From contig OX442418.1 of NCBI GenBank assembly GCA_949361645.1, forward strand, positions 6,036,372-6,100,371: a DNA stretch of 64,000 nt, in the 5' to 3' direction. Position 1 is the stretch's first letter. Each line of letters begins with the position of its first letter. Under the pieces are notes generated by a model. The model had not been told where the DNA came from and ran no database searches. It saw only the letters and a program-made list of their open reading frames with translations. Made by a program: the position numbers and the translations under genes. Positions 1-11,640 of the stretch are shown in pieces. This DNA is from Spongilla lacustris (taxonomy: Eukaryota > Porifera > Demospongiae > Spongillida > Spongillidae).

Positions 1-117
1 GTCGTGATTGAAAGAGACGGGGCACCGTTGCAATCCGTCTCCGGACAGCGGTTTCGCTGTGATAGATGTCTGCAAGTACAGCCAAAAGGGTCTGCATGTA
101 AGAGTGGCAAGCTGTGA
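1..117 (+). CDS. possible 3' end of a coding exon, product unknown
   Basis: The first frame is open from base 1 to a TGA at 115-117 (38 codons) and this short stretch is more GC-rich than the DNA that follows. The translation contains FRCDRCLQVQPKG and a third cysteine before the end, which hints at a small zinc-binding ribbon, but there is no second CxxC. No splice site or upstream sequence is available, because the window starts here. It could equally be chance or a transposon remnant. I do not recognise the family. Confidence 0.2.
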   Translation, partial: VVIERDGAPLQSVSGQRFRCDRCLQVQPKGSACKSGKL

Positions 118-992
118 TGCCAGTTGAGAGATCACTGTTCTGACTAACAGCAGTACTAGTAGTGTGTATACACACATCCATGGAATTGAGCTTGGTCAGC
201 TAGGTATAAGGATGGAGGGGCGGAAAGGTGGTGGGGGTGGAGCACACACATTTTTTGCTTATTATATAAAAGTGGTAGGATAATATGCATTAGCTTCTGT
301 GCGTTTTACTGTCCGAGCGTCCATTTTGTCAGAAAAATGTAAAAGGTTTCGAGTTTTAAAGTCACATTCCAGATCAGAATAGGAACCATTTCTGATGAAT
401 GTGCTTATATAAACCAGAAATCTTCCATTTATGGCTTGTTGACATGTCTGGACATAGGATAGCAGCTGCTTGCATTGTAAGGGCTGACCTTGAAAGCATG
501 AATATGATTAGGTGTGTGTGTGTGTGTGGAATGTACATGTAGATGTGTGAGTCAGTTTCTGCATTCAATCTGTGGATACCTCTCTCCAAGAGGATCACAA
601 CAAATACCTAAAGTTCTGGCCTGAAAAGGGGCTTTGTCCCAACATAGGCAAGCTAACAGCGTTCTTCATACACCCTGGCTGGCTTAATGCACAGCATGTT
701 GCTGGTGCCATGCATGTCAATAGCTCAGTACACATGTGTGCAATAAACATTGTATAAGCCTTGAAATTGATTCATTTTAAAAGCACCTTTACAAGAATGC
801 AGAAAATATTCAAATCAGTTTTAGTTTGTGTGATCCTTCATCCCTGTAGACATGTTCAGCTCCAACCTGTCGTGACGGATGACCAAAGCACTTCTAGTAA
901 TGTTGCACACAATCACATACACAAGCACACATCACACATATGAATACATGATACAATAAGTGCACATTACATGCCGCCACAAGCACCATAGT
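118..992. other. no gene recognised
   Basis: AT-rich DNA with a short (GT)n run near 511-528 and scattered TACATG motifs. The open frames here are short, lack domain features and have no convincing splice sites. Confidence 0.6.
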
Positions 993-1478
993 AATACGTA
1001 AGGGGAGGAGTAGGGGTAGTGGTAGGTAAGGGGAGGAGTAGGGGTAGTGGTAGGTATGGGGAGGAGTAGGGGTAGTGGTAGGCAAGGGGAGGAGTAGGGG
1101 TAGTGGTACGTAAGGGGAGGAGCAGGGGTAGTGGTAGGCATGGGGAGGAGTAGGGGTAGTGGTAGGCAAGGGGAGGAGTAGGGGTAGTGGTAGGTAAGGG
1201 GAGGAGCAGGGGTAGTGGTAGGCAAGGGGAGGAGTAGGGGTAGTGGTAGGCAAGGGGAGGAGTAGGGGTAGTGGTAGGTAAGGGATGAGCAGGGGTAGTG
1301 GTAGGCATGGGGAGGAGTAGGGGTAGTGGTAGGCAAGGGGAGGAGTAGGGGTAGTGGTAGGTAAGGGGAGGAGCAGGGGTAGTGGTAGGCAAGGGGAGGA
1401 GTAGGGTAGTGGTAGGTAAGGGGAGGAGTAGTAGGGGTAGTAGGTAAGGGGAGGAGTAGGGTAGTAGTAGGAATAGGG
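993..1478. repeat. 28-bp G-rich minisatellite
   Basis: About 17 head-to-tail copies of a unit built from GGGGAGGAGTAGGGG followed by TAGTGGTAGG and a variable TAA/CAT/CAA. Most units are 28 bp, with a few shortened near 1400-1470. The strand asymmetry is extreme (G-rich top strand, C-rich bottom strand). Three bottom-strand frames stay open through it only because the repeat lacks stops; their Pro/Thr/Tyr/Leu output is not a protein. A smaller inverted array of the same unit lies at 7044-7172. Confidence 0.95.
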
Positions 1479-1509
1479 GTAGGCATAGTTTCATTTACAA
1501 TGTAGCTTG

Positions 1510-1510
<1 letters not shown>

Positions 1511-1540
<30 letters not shown>
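1511..1540. repeat. (GT)n microsatellite
   Basis: A run of about 13 GT dinucleotides ending in GCGTGC directly follows the minisatellite. It is a purine-pyrimidine alternating tract. Confidence 0.95.
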
Positions 1541-1569
1541 CTGTAGTAAACCCTTGAATAAGTACGACT

Positions 1570-3410
1570 AAAGGGGGTGAGGCGTGCGAAAGGAAGGCCC
1601 CTTGTTACACTACTGCAGTGTTACATGCACTGGAGTGTAGGGACGGGTCAGTTACATTTTTTATAAGTATGTGGGGGAGGGAGGGAGGGGATTGAGCCGA
1701 GCCCACACACACTCTACTATGTATCACACAGAGGCGCATATCACATACATGTATAGAGGCACTCATCACCCAACAAGCACATATCACACAGGTACACAAA
1801 TAAACATTAAAGTCCACACATATCAACGTCAATACATACCACCTACCACTTAGTCTACATACATTCTTATTACACCACACATCCCATACATCTCCATCGT
1901 GTTCCTACATCACCACTGTACACTTCCTTTTTCACCATCATCCCTCCCCCACCCTCCATCACAACAACCCACCCACCACTTTACCTCCATCACCACTATA
2001 CCTCCATCACCACTATACCTCCATCACCACTATACCTCCATCACCCCTATACCTCCATCACCACTATACCTCCATCACCATGTACCCAATGTTTTACATC
2101 TTCTCCCCACCCACCATCACCCCAGTACCTCCATTTTTCATCACATCACCACAGTACCCCTCCATCTACCGAGTATCCAACTGCCAACAACTCTCAAAAT
2201 CAACTAGCACACAACGCAAACTATACTCAAACAAGCTGCATCACCCATTACATACGCTAAACACATGAAACAGTCCACCCGTCCACCAAAAGTAATTGTA
2301 GGTGTGTGGGGATATACATGTACATGTATATGAAGCTTGTGTGAGCAAAGTTAAAACAAAACTTGAAATGCAGTAAAGCTTCATTAGTGGCCTAGAAAAT
2401 ACGTGAATGGGTCAAAATAAGCTGCTCCTACAGATAAAGGCGTAATATAGAGTATGCGTGCAATAATTAGAACTAAAGGGGGTGAGGCAGGTGGAAGGAA
2501 GGCCCCTCGCGTTTGGCCAAACATTCTAATATGGGGAAGTACCCTTGTTACACTACTGCAGAGTTACATGCCACTGGAGCGTAGGAATGGGTCAATTAAA
2601 TTAAGTACGCGGATGGGGAGGGAGAGAGGGGGGTTGAGCCCCTCAGCCCACACATACATGTACTCTATGCCTATACATGTATTACACACATATCACAGAG
2701 AGGCACTCATCACCCCATAAGCACTATCACACAGGTACACATAACATTCTAAAGTCCACACACCATGTAAAATAAATATCCCAAAGCCTATACATACCAC
2801 CTACAATTTCCCACCACTTAGTCTACATAAAATCTTATTACTCTATACATCTAGCAAATCACCATCTGTTCCTACACCACCACTGTACCCTTCCCCTTTC
2901 ACCATCATCTCTCCACCCATCCATCACAACTGTACCCTCACCTACCATCAACACTGTAACCTCCACCCACCATGATACCTCCATCACCACTATACCCCTC
3001 CATCACCCAACCACAACTGTGTTCTACATCACTATTTCACCCTCTCCCCACCCACCATCACCCCAGTACCTCCACTTTTCATCACATCACGACAGTACCA
3101 CTCCCACCATACAACTGTCAACAACTCTCAACATGATGTCATCTAGATTCACCTAGCAAACAACACAAACTATATTCAAACAAGCTGCATCATCCATTAC
3201 ATAGGCTAAACGCATGAAACAGTCCAAAAGTAATTGTAGGTGTATGGGATATATATGAAGCTTGTGTGAGCAAAGTTAAAACATACCTTGTAATGCAGTA
3301 AAGCTTCATTAGTGGCCTAGAAAATACGTGAATGGGTCAAAAAGAAGCTGCTCCTATAGATAAAGGCGTATTCAATCAGAATATAGTATGCGCGTGCAAT
3401 AATTAGAACT
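1570..3410. repeat. direct tandem duplication of a ~0.92-kb unit
   Basis: Unit 1 (about 1570-2472) and unit 2 (about 2473-3410) are diverged copies. Both begin with CTAAAGGGGGTGAGGC and an AAGGAAGGCCCC stretch, continue through CACACA-rich and CCATCACC-rich DNA, and end in a shared segment with AAGCTTGTGTGAGCAAAG and GTGGCCTAGAAAATACG. Indels of tens of bases separate the copies. No ankyrin exon or other coding signal is present in either. Confidence 0.85.
1981..2080. repeat. 17-bp minisatellite
   Basis: Nearly six copies of CCTCCATCACCACTATA lie inside unit 1 of the duplication. The corresponding part of unit 2 (about 2960-3010) retains only a degenerate trace, so the array expanded, or collapsed, after the duplication. 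Confidence 0.9.
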
Positions 3411-4140
3411 CACTCCAAACTTTGCCTTGGTCAGCTGCTGTTTATCATATTTCTAGCTCTAGCGTAACACAAGGACATTTGTAAAAAGATACATAAGAAA
3501 AGAACTCTAGATCTTACTTTGAACAGAGATAATATATATTTGAATTAGGACTGAAAATACGAAAGTCCTGTCTTTGCATCGGAGCCGATGAATTTGTATA
3601 CAAAGTAGGGATTGCAACAAAGCACAGGTCTTATAATACGTAGAAAATACTGTACTAATGGTAGAAAGAAACTTGCCACTACAAATTTTGCTTCTGCTTT
3701 TGTTAACATCTCAAGTTCGTATCTCTTACGAACAAAATATTCTACGGCCTGGCACGAATATTTAGATTAACCGGGTAATCGGTATCGGTTAATGAAATTC
3801 TCGTACAGTTTCGGACGGTGCTTTTTCAAAAAATTCATCCTTCCGGTGATCGTGTATGCACGTTTCGTTATCTACACGGATGCGTGACTGAATCCGATAT
3901 ATGCAATGACCCGCGAGCGGACGCCTGAATTGCTGTGATCCAAGCACTTAGTATACGGTGACCGACAACGTAGCTACAAAGTGAATTCAACGGTTTGCTA
4001 AGCAACCACAAATGTCGCGTGATCGGTTATATTTGAATATACGCACCTGCATATATGGTTCTATACGCTGGTGCGTATATTTAGGGCGTATAATCAAATA
4101 TACGCTATAGAATACGCTATCGTATTACAAAGTTTTTGCA
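3411..4140. other. no gene; small stem-loop sequences
   Basis: Unique-looking sequence without a supported exon. Around 4033-4081, GAATATACGCACC is followed 20-odd bases later by its complement GGTGCGTATATTT, and related TATACGC motifs continue to about 4120. This forms a potential stem-loop of 11-12 bp. No function can be assigned. Confidence 0.5.
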
Positions 4141-4332
4141 GTGTCCTCTGTTCCCATACATGCTCTCAACTTAAGCATGTCCACTGTTCCCATACATGCT
4201 CTCAACTTAAGCATGTCCACTGTTCCCATATATGCTCTCAACTTAAGCATGTCCTCTGTTTCCATACATGCTAGCATGTCCACTGTTCCTATACATGTAC
4301 ATGCTCTCAACTTAAGTATGTCCTCTGTTCCT
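4141..4332. repeat. 36-bp minisatellite
   Basis: Five copies of a 36-bp unit composed of TCCACTGTTCCCATACATG and CTCTCAACTTAAGCATG. The fourth copy has lost 9 bp and the fifth has gained one TACATG hexamer. The unit is a multiple of three, so both strands show open frames that are artefacts. There are no spacers, so it is not a CRISPR array. Confidence 0.95.
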
Positions 4333-4479
4333 ATTACAAATGTCATGCCCCTCCCTCCTACTGATAACATACACAATTTCATCTCAAGATCTCTATTATA
4401 TTATCACATAAATGTATCAGTAGTACACATGTACAGTACATGTTGCAGCTCAAGGATATTACATTCCTAAAATAATTGG

Positions 4480-4593
4480 CTAGAAAATGTTATTGAATGC
4501 AGCATCCACATCAGTATCAGGAGTTGAAAGGAGATGTTCCACCCAAGTAGTGTGACCTCCCCTTGCAGCAAGGTGTAAGAGAGTTCCACCATA
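4480..4593 (-). CDS. ankyrin-repeat terminal exon
   Basis: This minus-strand exon starts after the acceptor CCCACTCCAG and encodes a 37-residue ankyrin repeat with the TLLHLAARGGHTT helix motif and a VEHLLSTPDTDVD second helix, then runs into a TAG at 4480-4482. It is homologous to the 102-nt exons at 8326-8427 and 8587-8688 and uses the same acceptor and phase 0. Unlike them it has no donor after the DVN-equivalent position, so I read it as the 3'-terminal coding exon of the ankyrin gene. Ankyrin repeats make protein-protein contacts; the partner cannot be told. Alternatively it is a degenerate copy that lost its donor. Confidence 0.65.
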   Translation of the reverse strand, partial: YGGTLLHLAARGGHTTWVEHLLSTPDTDVDAAFNNIF

Positions 4594-6973
4594 CTGGAGT
4601 GGGTACAATACATGTAGCTCATGGTCATCAAGTGTACATATTGGAACCAATCTATAGTGTCATGAATATGATCAGCCCCCCCCTCCCTCCATTATTACCT
4701 ACTGACCGCACCTGCTATTGAATTTTTAAAAGCGTTTTAGGATAGTGCCAGTTAAATACTACACTTAGAAAGCTAAGACTGTAGAGATAATAAACCCAGA
4801 ATTTACAATCGTAAGTAAATATTCGATTAGTTAGCGGTTATATAATTATGTAAAGGCACTGGAGAGAAGGCATGTTTGGAACTTATTGCTGTATTTGTTT
4901 GGTGTTGTGACTTGTTATGTTCAATACAAATTTCAATGTGAAAGTAAAAGCTTGTTTAGCGATAGCATGCGCTATACATGTAGTGTCATTGTGACCATAA
5001 AAGTGAGTGACCTTCTGAATTGATCTATTATGATACATGTACAATATAATGTACAAAGGTATCATGCAACTTGCATCCATGTAATACAATTAACCTCCGA
5101 GTTTTCGCATCTATCAAAATGCCTTCATGCATTTGAGCACTGAGTGACTGGAATCATGCTGAAAAGTTTGCTAAGTAAAATGAAAGCTGTATATATAAAC
5201 GAGTCACAACTCGCAAGATATTGAATGTGATATTGTAAGACGGAGGTGACAATATACACTATGCAGATGATCCAAGAAGAAAGAATATTAGCAACTGACC
5301 AAACACAACACCAGGACAATCCTGCGTATTAGAGGGCATTTATAGCAGAGTATGTTAGTACAGATTTTAAGGCAGAAAAGAGATGAACAAAACAAAATAT
5401 TGGATATTATTCCACTTGGGGTATAGGATTTATAAGTATCAAATTATGCAAAAAGTAAGCAAACAAGGAATTACAGAATTTATGCCATTACAAATGGATC
5501 GAGTGTTACGTTAGTTAACACTCATATTGGATTTGACCCCGATTAGGAAGTCATTAAAAACAGAACATACTTCTAACGGGACTCCTATCAATTAGATCGC
5601 TTAGCTAGTTGTCTGTACTGAACAAGAAGTCACAGTTTCGTGTTTGTTACATGTCGGAAAACTGACATACCATGTATATCTATACATGTGTATGCATTTA
5701 CACATGTGTATGTACATGTATGTATTTACTCTAGAGGCTTCAGGACATATATTGATGACCATGTAGTACTACATACATGTATATGTGTACATTGTTGTAA
5801 AGAACACAACCCGTTTCAAAGAACGTCAATGTTGCCAATATATTTAGAATTTCATGTGGTAGTGCCCTTTTGGGTCAGATACACATGGATCTTATTGGGC
5901 ATTGAACTGATATCAGAAGTACATATGCTCATAAACTTTGCATGAAAAGAAACCTGACACAGGAATGTTTCAAAGAGGTTCAGAATTTCAAACTGTATCC
6001 TTTTTCTAGTGAGATATGTTAACTTGTTACATTAGCTCTGGCTAGAAATGGTGGGTTTCAAAGCATACGGCCATGATTATTAAGCCATATGTAATTAAGC
6101 CACACCTAGTTCAGATTTAAATAGGACTAATACACGTGAGGCAGTATCTTTGGTGTTCCAGTTCTTAGTTTATGTCATTTGCTTTTGCTGTGAAGTTGTG
6201 TTTGTCAAAATGCCTTCATGTCAGCGTAAGGCTAGAGCTAAGCGGCGAGAGGAGAAGATATTGGAGGAACGATCATCAGAAGAGTGCAAAGTTAAAGCCT
6301 GAGAGCGATGTCATCGTAACCCGAGCCAGTACTAACCACAATACCATCATAACCCAGACCCTAAACTGTCTTTTTAAAAAGCGGCAATGGTGCAACATAA
6401 ATTCCGTGCCCATGAAGGGTGCAGGACATTGTCATTGGAACAATTCCATCGCTTCTCCTGCGAAAAGAATGAGATTCTAAGCTGCATGAAAAAAATGCTA
6501 CTGCAATGGTAAGGCTTGGAAAGATCAATAAACCCAATAGGTACATACGTTCGAATTCGACTGAGTGCATGATACAATAAGTATTTGGGTTAGATATACA
6601 TCTACATGTATGCGTGTATATATATGTAACTACGTTCATATGCATTGCATGGTGTGCAATTGACCATCGTGTATCTACATGACTGAGAGGTCACATGCAT
6701 ACCTTGTGTAAAATATCATACAGATCCATGTTAGTCTTGACTGTCACTGGTTATCATAAACAAAAAAAACCCTTCTATTCTTTACTTATATAAAAAGTGT
6801 GTTACAAGAGTGGTAGGGCTATCCTATGTAACCTACATGTATAGCAGTAGAGGTCAGAATTCATAGTGTACCTTTCGTCTGCCTTGGTCAATTAACCTAG
6901 GCATAAAATCACAGACAGTGACATTCCAGCAGGGGGTAAGGTTTAGTTCAGAGCATTTGTTTAGTGATGCCTC
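4594..6973. other. no gene recognised
   Basis: About 2.4 kb of AT-rich intronic or intergenic DNA. One short basic frame at 6209-6301 (begins MPSCQRKARAKRREEK) is noted, but it ends after 30 codons, and without splice or homology support I do not call it. TACATG palindromes cluster at 5660-5790. Confidence 0.5.
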
Positions 6974-7011
6974 TTACAACCACATAAAGAAGCTTCTTTA
7001 TGTGGTTGTAA
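6974..7011. repeat. perfect 38-bp palindrome
   Basis: TTACAACCACATAAAGAAG is followed with no spacer by its exact reverse complement. The two 19-bp arms have no mismatch and the centre is an AAGCTT site. A spacer-free palindrome of this size is rare by chance. Confidence 0.95.
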
Positions 7012-7043
7012 CTCTAATGGTGGGTGGGTGTAATGGCGGACGA

Positions 7044-7172
7044 GATACCTACTTACCCTTACCTACATGTACTATCCCTACTCCTCCCCTTATACCTACT
7101 ACCACCCCTACACCTACCCCTCCCCTTACCTACCACTACCCCTACCCCTCCCGTTACCTACTACTTCCCCTT
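7044..7172. repeat. inverted, shorter copy of the 28-bp minisatellite
   Basis: About five degenerate units of TTACCTACCACTACCCCTA with CTCCCC follow one another here. They are the reverse complement of the array at 993-1478, so the same satellite sits in opposite orientation about 6 kb away. Confidence 0.85.
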
Positions 7173-7925
7173 TGCATGGAGTGAGGGGACCTCGAAATGG
7201 TCACATGTGTGACGATGACGAATTATTCTGCACCTGCATGGTACTTTCCTACAGTGTACAACAGCTTGCACTGATACACTGCTGCCAGAGTATGACAAGT
7301 TCATGTACACTGTTTACAAGTTGATTTATAGAGATCACTTTAATTTGCAGAGCACAGTAATTAAGGAAAAGAGATGGTGGACACACATGTTGCTGTCATC
7401 GAGAGAGTACATGTAATGTGAGAAGATAAAGTTTCACTGATATCACTTTACTAAAACTGAGCTATAACATTGTTTATGGACTGAACAATATCATAGTTAT
7501 TTGTGGTTATAACATACATGTATACAATAAAAAATGATTAGTAAGTACCAAGTTCAGATAGTAGCATAGTTGATCAGTGTTTCTTATTAGTGCACACTGG
7601 GCCAGGCTATTATTTAGTCATCCTTGCATTTTCATAAGCGCAAATTGCTCTCTTTCCACTTGGGATATATTAAATTAATCACGATGAAATGTCTGCTGTA
7701 AAGTGAATAAATCATGACTGTTGAAAGCATCCAGTAATGTATAATTTAAATGAGGGTAGTGTTACATACACCAGGTGGTGAGAAAAGGGAAGGGTAGTAA
7801 CTTTGAGCAGTTAAAAAAAAAATTAATATCATCATAAAAACATGAACAGTTGACATAAATGGCAGCAAACATTTTTCTAGACCTGTAAATGTACATGTAC
7901 ATAGTGCACTTTGGAATTGTACAAA
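7173..7925. other. no gene recognised
   Basis: AT-rich DNA with scattered TACATG motifs. No exon, repeat array or transposon end was recognised. Confidence 0.55.
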
Positions 7926-8195
7926 ATAGCCAGGGTGGGATACCACAGCAGGGTTTCAGGGTGGCGCACGCCACACAAATGCATGACGCTGGCAGAAACC
8001 CTGCACAGCCCCTCCCCTAGCCAGGGTGGGAGGGATACCACAGCCCCCCCCCCCCCCAGCCAGGGTAGGAGGGATACCACAGCCCCTCCCCCTAGCCAGG
8101 GTGGGTGGGATACCACAGCCCCTCCCCCCACCAACCAGGGTAGGAGGGATACCACAGCCCCTCCCCCTAGCCAGGGTGGGAGGGATACCAGACAA
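7926..8195. repeat. ~36-bp C-rich minisatellite with a C-run
   Basis: Five to six units of AGCCAGGGTGGGAGGGATAC plus CACAGCCCCTCCCCCT occur, interrupted after the first unit by about 55 bp of unrelated sequence. A run of about 13 C's (near 8046-8058) has replaced part of one unit. Long frames on both strands are artefacts of the array. Confidence 0.9.
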
Positions 8196-8325
8196 TGTTA
8201 CAGCCTTCATTGAGCACTTTCTAAAACTCTGCCCACAGGCTGTGCAGCTGTAGCATTATGCAGCATGGTGTGTGTTTGAGCTAAAAATAGAAAAGCTATT
8301 CTTTTGGTCCATGGAACCAACTCAC

Positions 8326-8427
8326 CTCATCCTTAATGTTCACATCAATACCAGGAGTGCAAAGGAGATGTCCTACACAGGTACTGTGACCTCCCTCTAC
8401 AGCAAGATGTAATGGAGTTTTACCATG
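8326..8427 (-). CDS. ankyrin-repeat exon (102 nt)
   Basis: A minus-strand exon lies between the acceptor CCCACTCCAG and the donor GTGAGT. It is exactly 102 nt and phase 0 at both ends, and encodes one 34-residue ankyrin repeat with the hallmark TPLHLAVEGGH and CTPGIDVNIKDE. It is closely related to 8587-8688 (its upstream neighbour in transcription) and to the terminal exon at 4480-4593. The tandem arrangement means one exon equals one repeat, so exon duplication adds whole repeats without breaking the frame. The product is an ankyrin-repeat protein of unknown partner. Confidence 0.85.
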
Positions 8428-8586
8428 CTGGAGTGGGTACAATACGATCACATAAAGCCACTAGAGTGTACAATTAATTACATTAAGCATTCCAATCTAC
8501 ATGTATTTTATAGGTACTTTGTGGTACCTACGTGCAATCCCTTGGAACATCTGTGTTATTCATACAGCAAAATATCTTAACCTTAC

Positions 8587-8688
8587 ACGATTCTTAATGT
8601 TCACATCAAGCCCAGGAGTGCAAAGGAGATGTTCCATGCAAGTAGTATGACCTCCCTTGGCAGCAAGGTGTAATGGAGTATTGCCATA
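8587..8688 (-). CDS. ankyrin-repeat exon (102 nt)
   Basis: A minus-strand exon between acceptor CCCACTTCAG and donor GTAAGG, 102 nt, phase 0 at both ends. It encodes one repeat with TPLHLAAKGGHTT, a MEHLLCTPG helix and DVNIKNR. The intron to the next exon (8427-8326) is about 160 nt. The close match to that exon points to recent exon duplication. These 34-residue repeats differ from the 28-codon exons further upstream, which belong to a second sub-family of the same gene or of a neighbouring paralogue. Confidence 0.85.
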
Positions 8689-9249
8689 CTGAAGTGGGTA
8701 CAGTAGTTCATGGTCATCAACAACAATCAAAATCCCTAGAGTTCTAATTAGTGAGAACTTCAAAAAAATTGTAGATGTAGTTAGTAAGCATTCAAATCTA
8801 CAGTATATGTACATGTACCCCTTTGTAGTAACATGGCAGGTTTGGAGTGAGAAGGCAAATTGGTAGGTCCTGATTTATGCATCTTTTGAGGTGCTTTGAT
8901 TCATCAGAATTGACAATGAGATTCTTGGAACAATTTACTTAAAAAAATTGCATAGCGCAAAATCCAAGTTGCTTAGCAACTCGGTTCAGTTGCATAGCAA
9001 GATGTATGATGATTCATCATTTCAAAACATTGAATGAATTTACAGCAGAGATATCCCACGCACATGCCCTTGCATTAGGATCGCTTTTCAGGCGAACGTG
9101 TGAAATGAGGTCACTATCACATAAAAAGTTTTAATGCTTGTAGTTCTGCCATATACATTGTACATGTACATGTAGTAAAATAGCAAATAATGGCAACACA
9201 GATGATGTCACCAGATGACATCATCATACATAAACACATCTTTACCTAA

Positions 9250-9500
9250 AGATAGGGTAAGGGGGTGTCATTTGACAGTCGAATATGACTAGGGTGGGTG
9301 GGGTTGCTATCCGCCATCGGCAAATTCAGAGCGGACAGCTCTAGCCAGTTGGAAGGGGAAGGATGTGCATGTTCCTACTTGTAGTAATACAGAACACTTC
9401 ACCTTTTATTAAGAAATGCAGGGGTGGGGCGCTATTTAGTCCCGACTGGGGGGAGACATGGCCCCCAGCCCCTCCCCCCTGGAGACCCCCATGACTAGTT
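9250..9500. mobile_element. hAT-like MITE remnant
   Basis: This stretch matches the two elements at 53720-53966 and 54438-54685: TCGAATATGACTAGGG, a GCTATCC block, GGACAGCTCTAGCCAGT and a G/C-rich right end finishing GGAGACCCCCATGACT. A further right-end remnant lies at 11365-11405. I infer a non-autonomous hAT-like family from the CAGT..-type ends seen in the other copies; the left end here is degraded. Confidence 0.45.
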
Positions 9501-9860
9501 TTATCTTGTAAACATAATAAATTATATTTCCTGCTACAATACATGTACATTTACATGTACATGTATGTCTCTACAGTTTAATAATTATGACAAGATACTG
9601 CTCCCTTCCTACTGGAGTAGCTAGGGATGCTTCCATTACATGTGACATAAAGGGACCATGTGAATGTACATGTACATAAGCCACTAGAGTGTACAATTAA
9701 TTACATTAAGCATTCCAATCTACATGTATTTTATAGGTACTTTGTGGTACCACATTAAAAAGTTTTAATGCTTGTAGTTCTGCTATATACATGTACATGT
9801 AGTAAAATAGCAAATAATGGCAACACAGATGATGTCACCAGATGACATCATCAGTCCCGA

Positions 9861-11640
9861 CCAGGGGGAGACATGCACAGTAGTTTCAGACCATGACATG
9901 CACAGGGTCAGGATATAGTTGCCAGACTTTATTTATGGTTGTAAACTCCCTGAGCTATTATGATTTGTGCTCCAACTTCAAATTAGGCCTAATATTGGCC
10001 CTGATAGCCAAGTGCAAAGTACTAAATTGAGGTAAATGTGTTCAACTTATGTAATGGTGTGTTATGGATTATTTAAAAATCAATTTGATGATGGAAAGTA
10101 AATGAAGTAGATATATATTCTTAAAACCTTCTTACAGATACTGGCATAATTTTTATATGCATAGCTCGTCACAGGACTTAAATTTGATTGGGTAATAAAA
10201 TCACGTGCAACCACCTAAGCCTAAGGGAACAAATGGGTGAAAAAGGGTGGAAATCTAGAAATAGAATAAGAGCCTTCTGTTATGCAATGCCTACCTACTA
10301 ACACACGTTGCTTCTTGCCACTTCAAAGTTTGGAGTTTTAAAAACGCACAACGATACAAAATTGTTAATAATCACAACTTAACTTACTTTTACCCACAAC
10401 AAAGTACTATTATTAGCAATCAAGAAGCGTTTGATTCTGTGAAAGTACGTATTAAAGTTTAAAAGCAACGTATTAAAGTTTAAAAGCAACATGGAGGCAG
10501 CCAGACGATATATGAAGGATGAAGGAATAGTGGACTAGATCGATGGGTTTATCGCTTTTGTAGGCCTAGTCTTGTAAGTGGATCACTGATGGGCTAAATT
10601 AAGCAAACAGCAGAAGAGCAAAAGTACGGTTTACGAAAGTAAGAAAAGCGGTTTTGTGACAATCAACCAAATGCTAAACTGCATGTTTTAAACGTCTTGT
10701 TCGATAAACAATCTGATCGTAAGGAGTCTCGTTAGAGCATTTTAAAAATGAAATTCATAATCGGCTATATGAGAGATAGTAAACACTCGATATTTACACA
10801 TTGGCCCACCTTCAAGTTTACTCCATCAATGCATCAAATACTGGCACATCAAGCTGCACTGATTGACGCCAATGAGTCAACAGGCCTTGTTGAATTTCAG
10901 AAGAACCTCTAGAGCTTATAGAATAACAAAAACATTTGGAAGTACTGAGTTTGGCATATCTGATGTTTTGACAGGGGTATGGATAAAATTAGATCCTATT
11001 ATAAGATGCCATCGTAGAGTAGTGAAATGTCTAAAAAGCAGGCTGAACAAAGCAATTGCCTTTCACTTGAGGATAGCTTATTAGAATCTATCTTTCTGAA
11101 CTGAAATACATTCAAGATTAAAAGTTATGTTAGTTATCATACGTAGTATTGGTATAAAGAATCTCGATTACATTGCCTTGAATTTAATGAACTATTCTGG
11201 GACAATTAATTCCTACATCAGCCTATCAATTCATTACAATAATGGAATTTATATAAATCTGTTAAACTTGATTAATCTGCCTTGATTTTACCCTATTAAG
11301 CAAGTGGTTATATTTGAATACAGTAATTTGAAAATGTCCTGGTCAACTATGGTTTAAAAACACTGTGACATGGTCCCCCCCCCCCCCACCCCCCCTGACC
11401 CCCATGACTGGTTTTATCTTGTAAGCATAATGGTCACAAGATAAATAACATTTCCTGCTACAATACACTTACATGTACATGTATGTCTCTACAGTTTAAT
11501 AATTATGACAAGATTCAATATTACATCTGCTCCCTTCCTACTGGAGTAGCCAGGGATGCTTCCATTACATGTGACATAACAGGAATATTCGTATCATGTG
11601 TACGCGTACATGTACATGTAACTGTACTCCAATTTGTTAA
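9861..11640. other. no gene recognised
   Basis: Mostly unique AT-rich sequence. A 21-bp motif is perfectly duplicated at 10448-10468 and 10469-10489. A 73-codon frame at 10863-11084 has no recognisable domain. A C-rich run at 11365-11392 belongs to the hAT-like right-end remnant. Confidence 0.5.

Larger units (their letters stand above)
8440..9860. repeat. diverged direct duplications of intron sequence
   Basis: A segment from 8448 to 8530 (CCACTAGAGTGTACAATTAA to TTTGTGGTACC) recurs at 9677-9755. The segment 9120-9230 (AAAAGTTTTAATGC to TGACATCATC) recurs at 9757-9855. The two are adjacent in the second location but are separated by the 8587-8688 exon and other DNA in the first. The part around 8920-9100 also has a diverged relative at 45555-45720. 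Confidence 0.75.

Noticed and set aside
374..757. Overlapping 74- and 61-codon frames on opposite strands
   Set aside because: No domain, no splice sites, and (GT)n content in one; typical background frames.
894..1494. Three long minus-strand frames rich in Pro, Thr, Tyr and Leu
   Set aside because: They are translations of the 28-bp minisatellite in three frames; all three are open because the repeat has no stop, which is not evidence of coding.
4141..4332. CRISPR-like array of 36-bp repeats
   Set aside because: The units are contiguous without unique spacers and lie in eukaryotic intron-like DNA; it is a minisatellite.
7911..8253. Overlapping plus and minus frames with Pro/Gly/Arg-rich repeats
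   Set aside because: They arise from the C-rich ~36-bp minisatellite.
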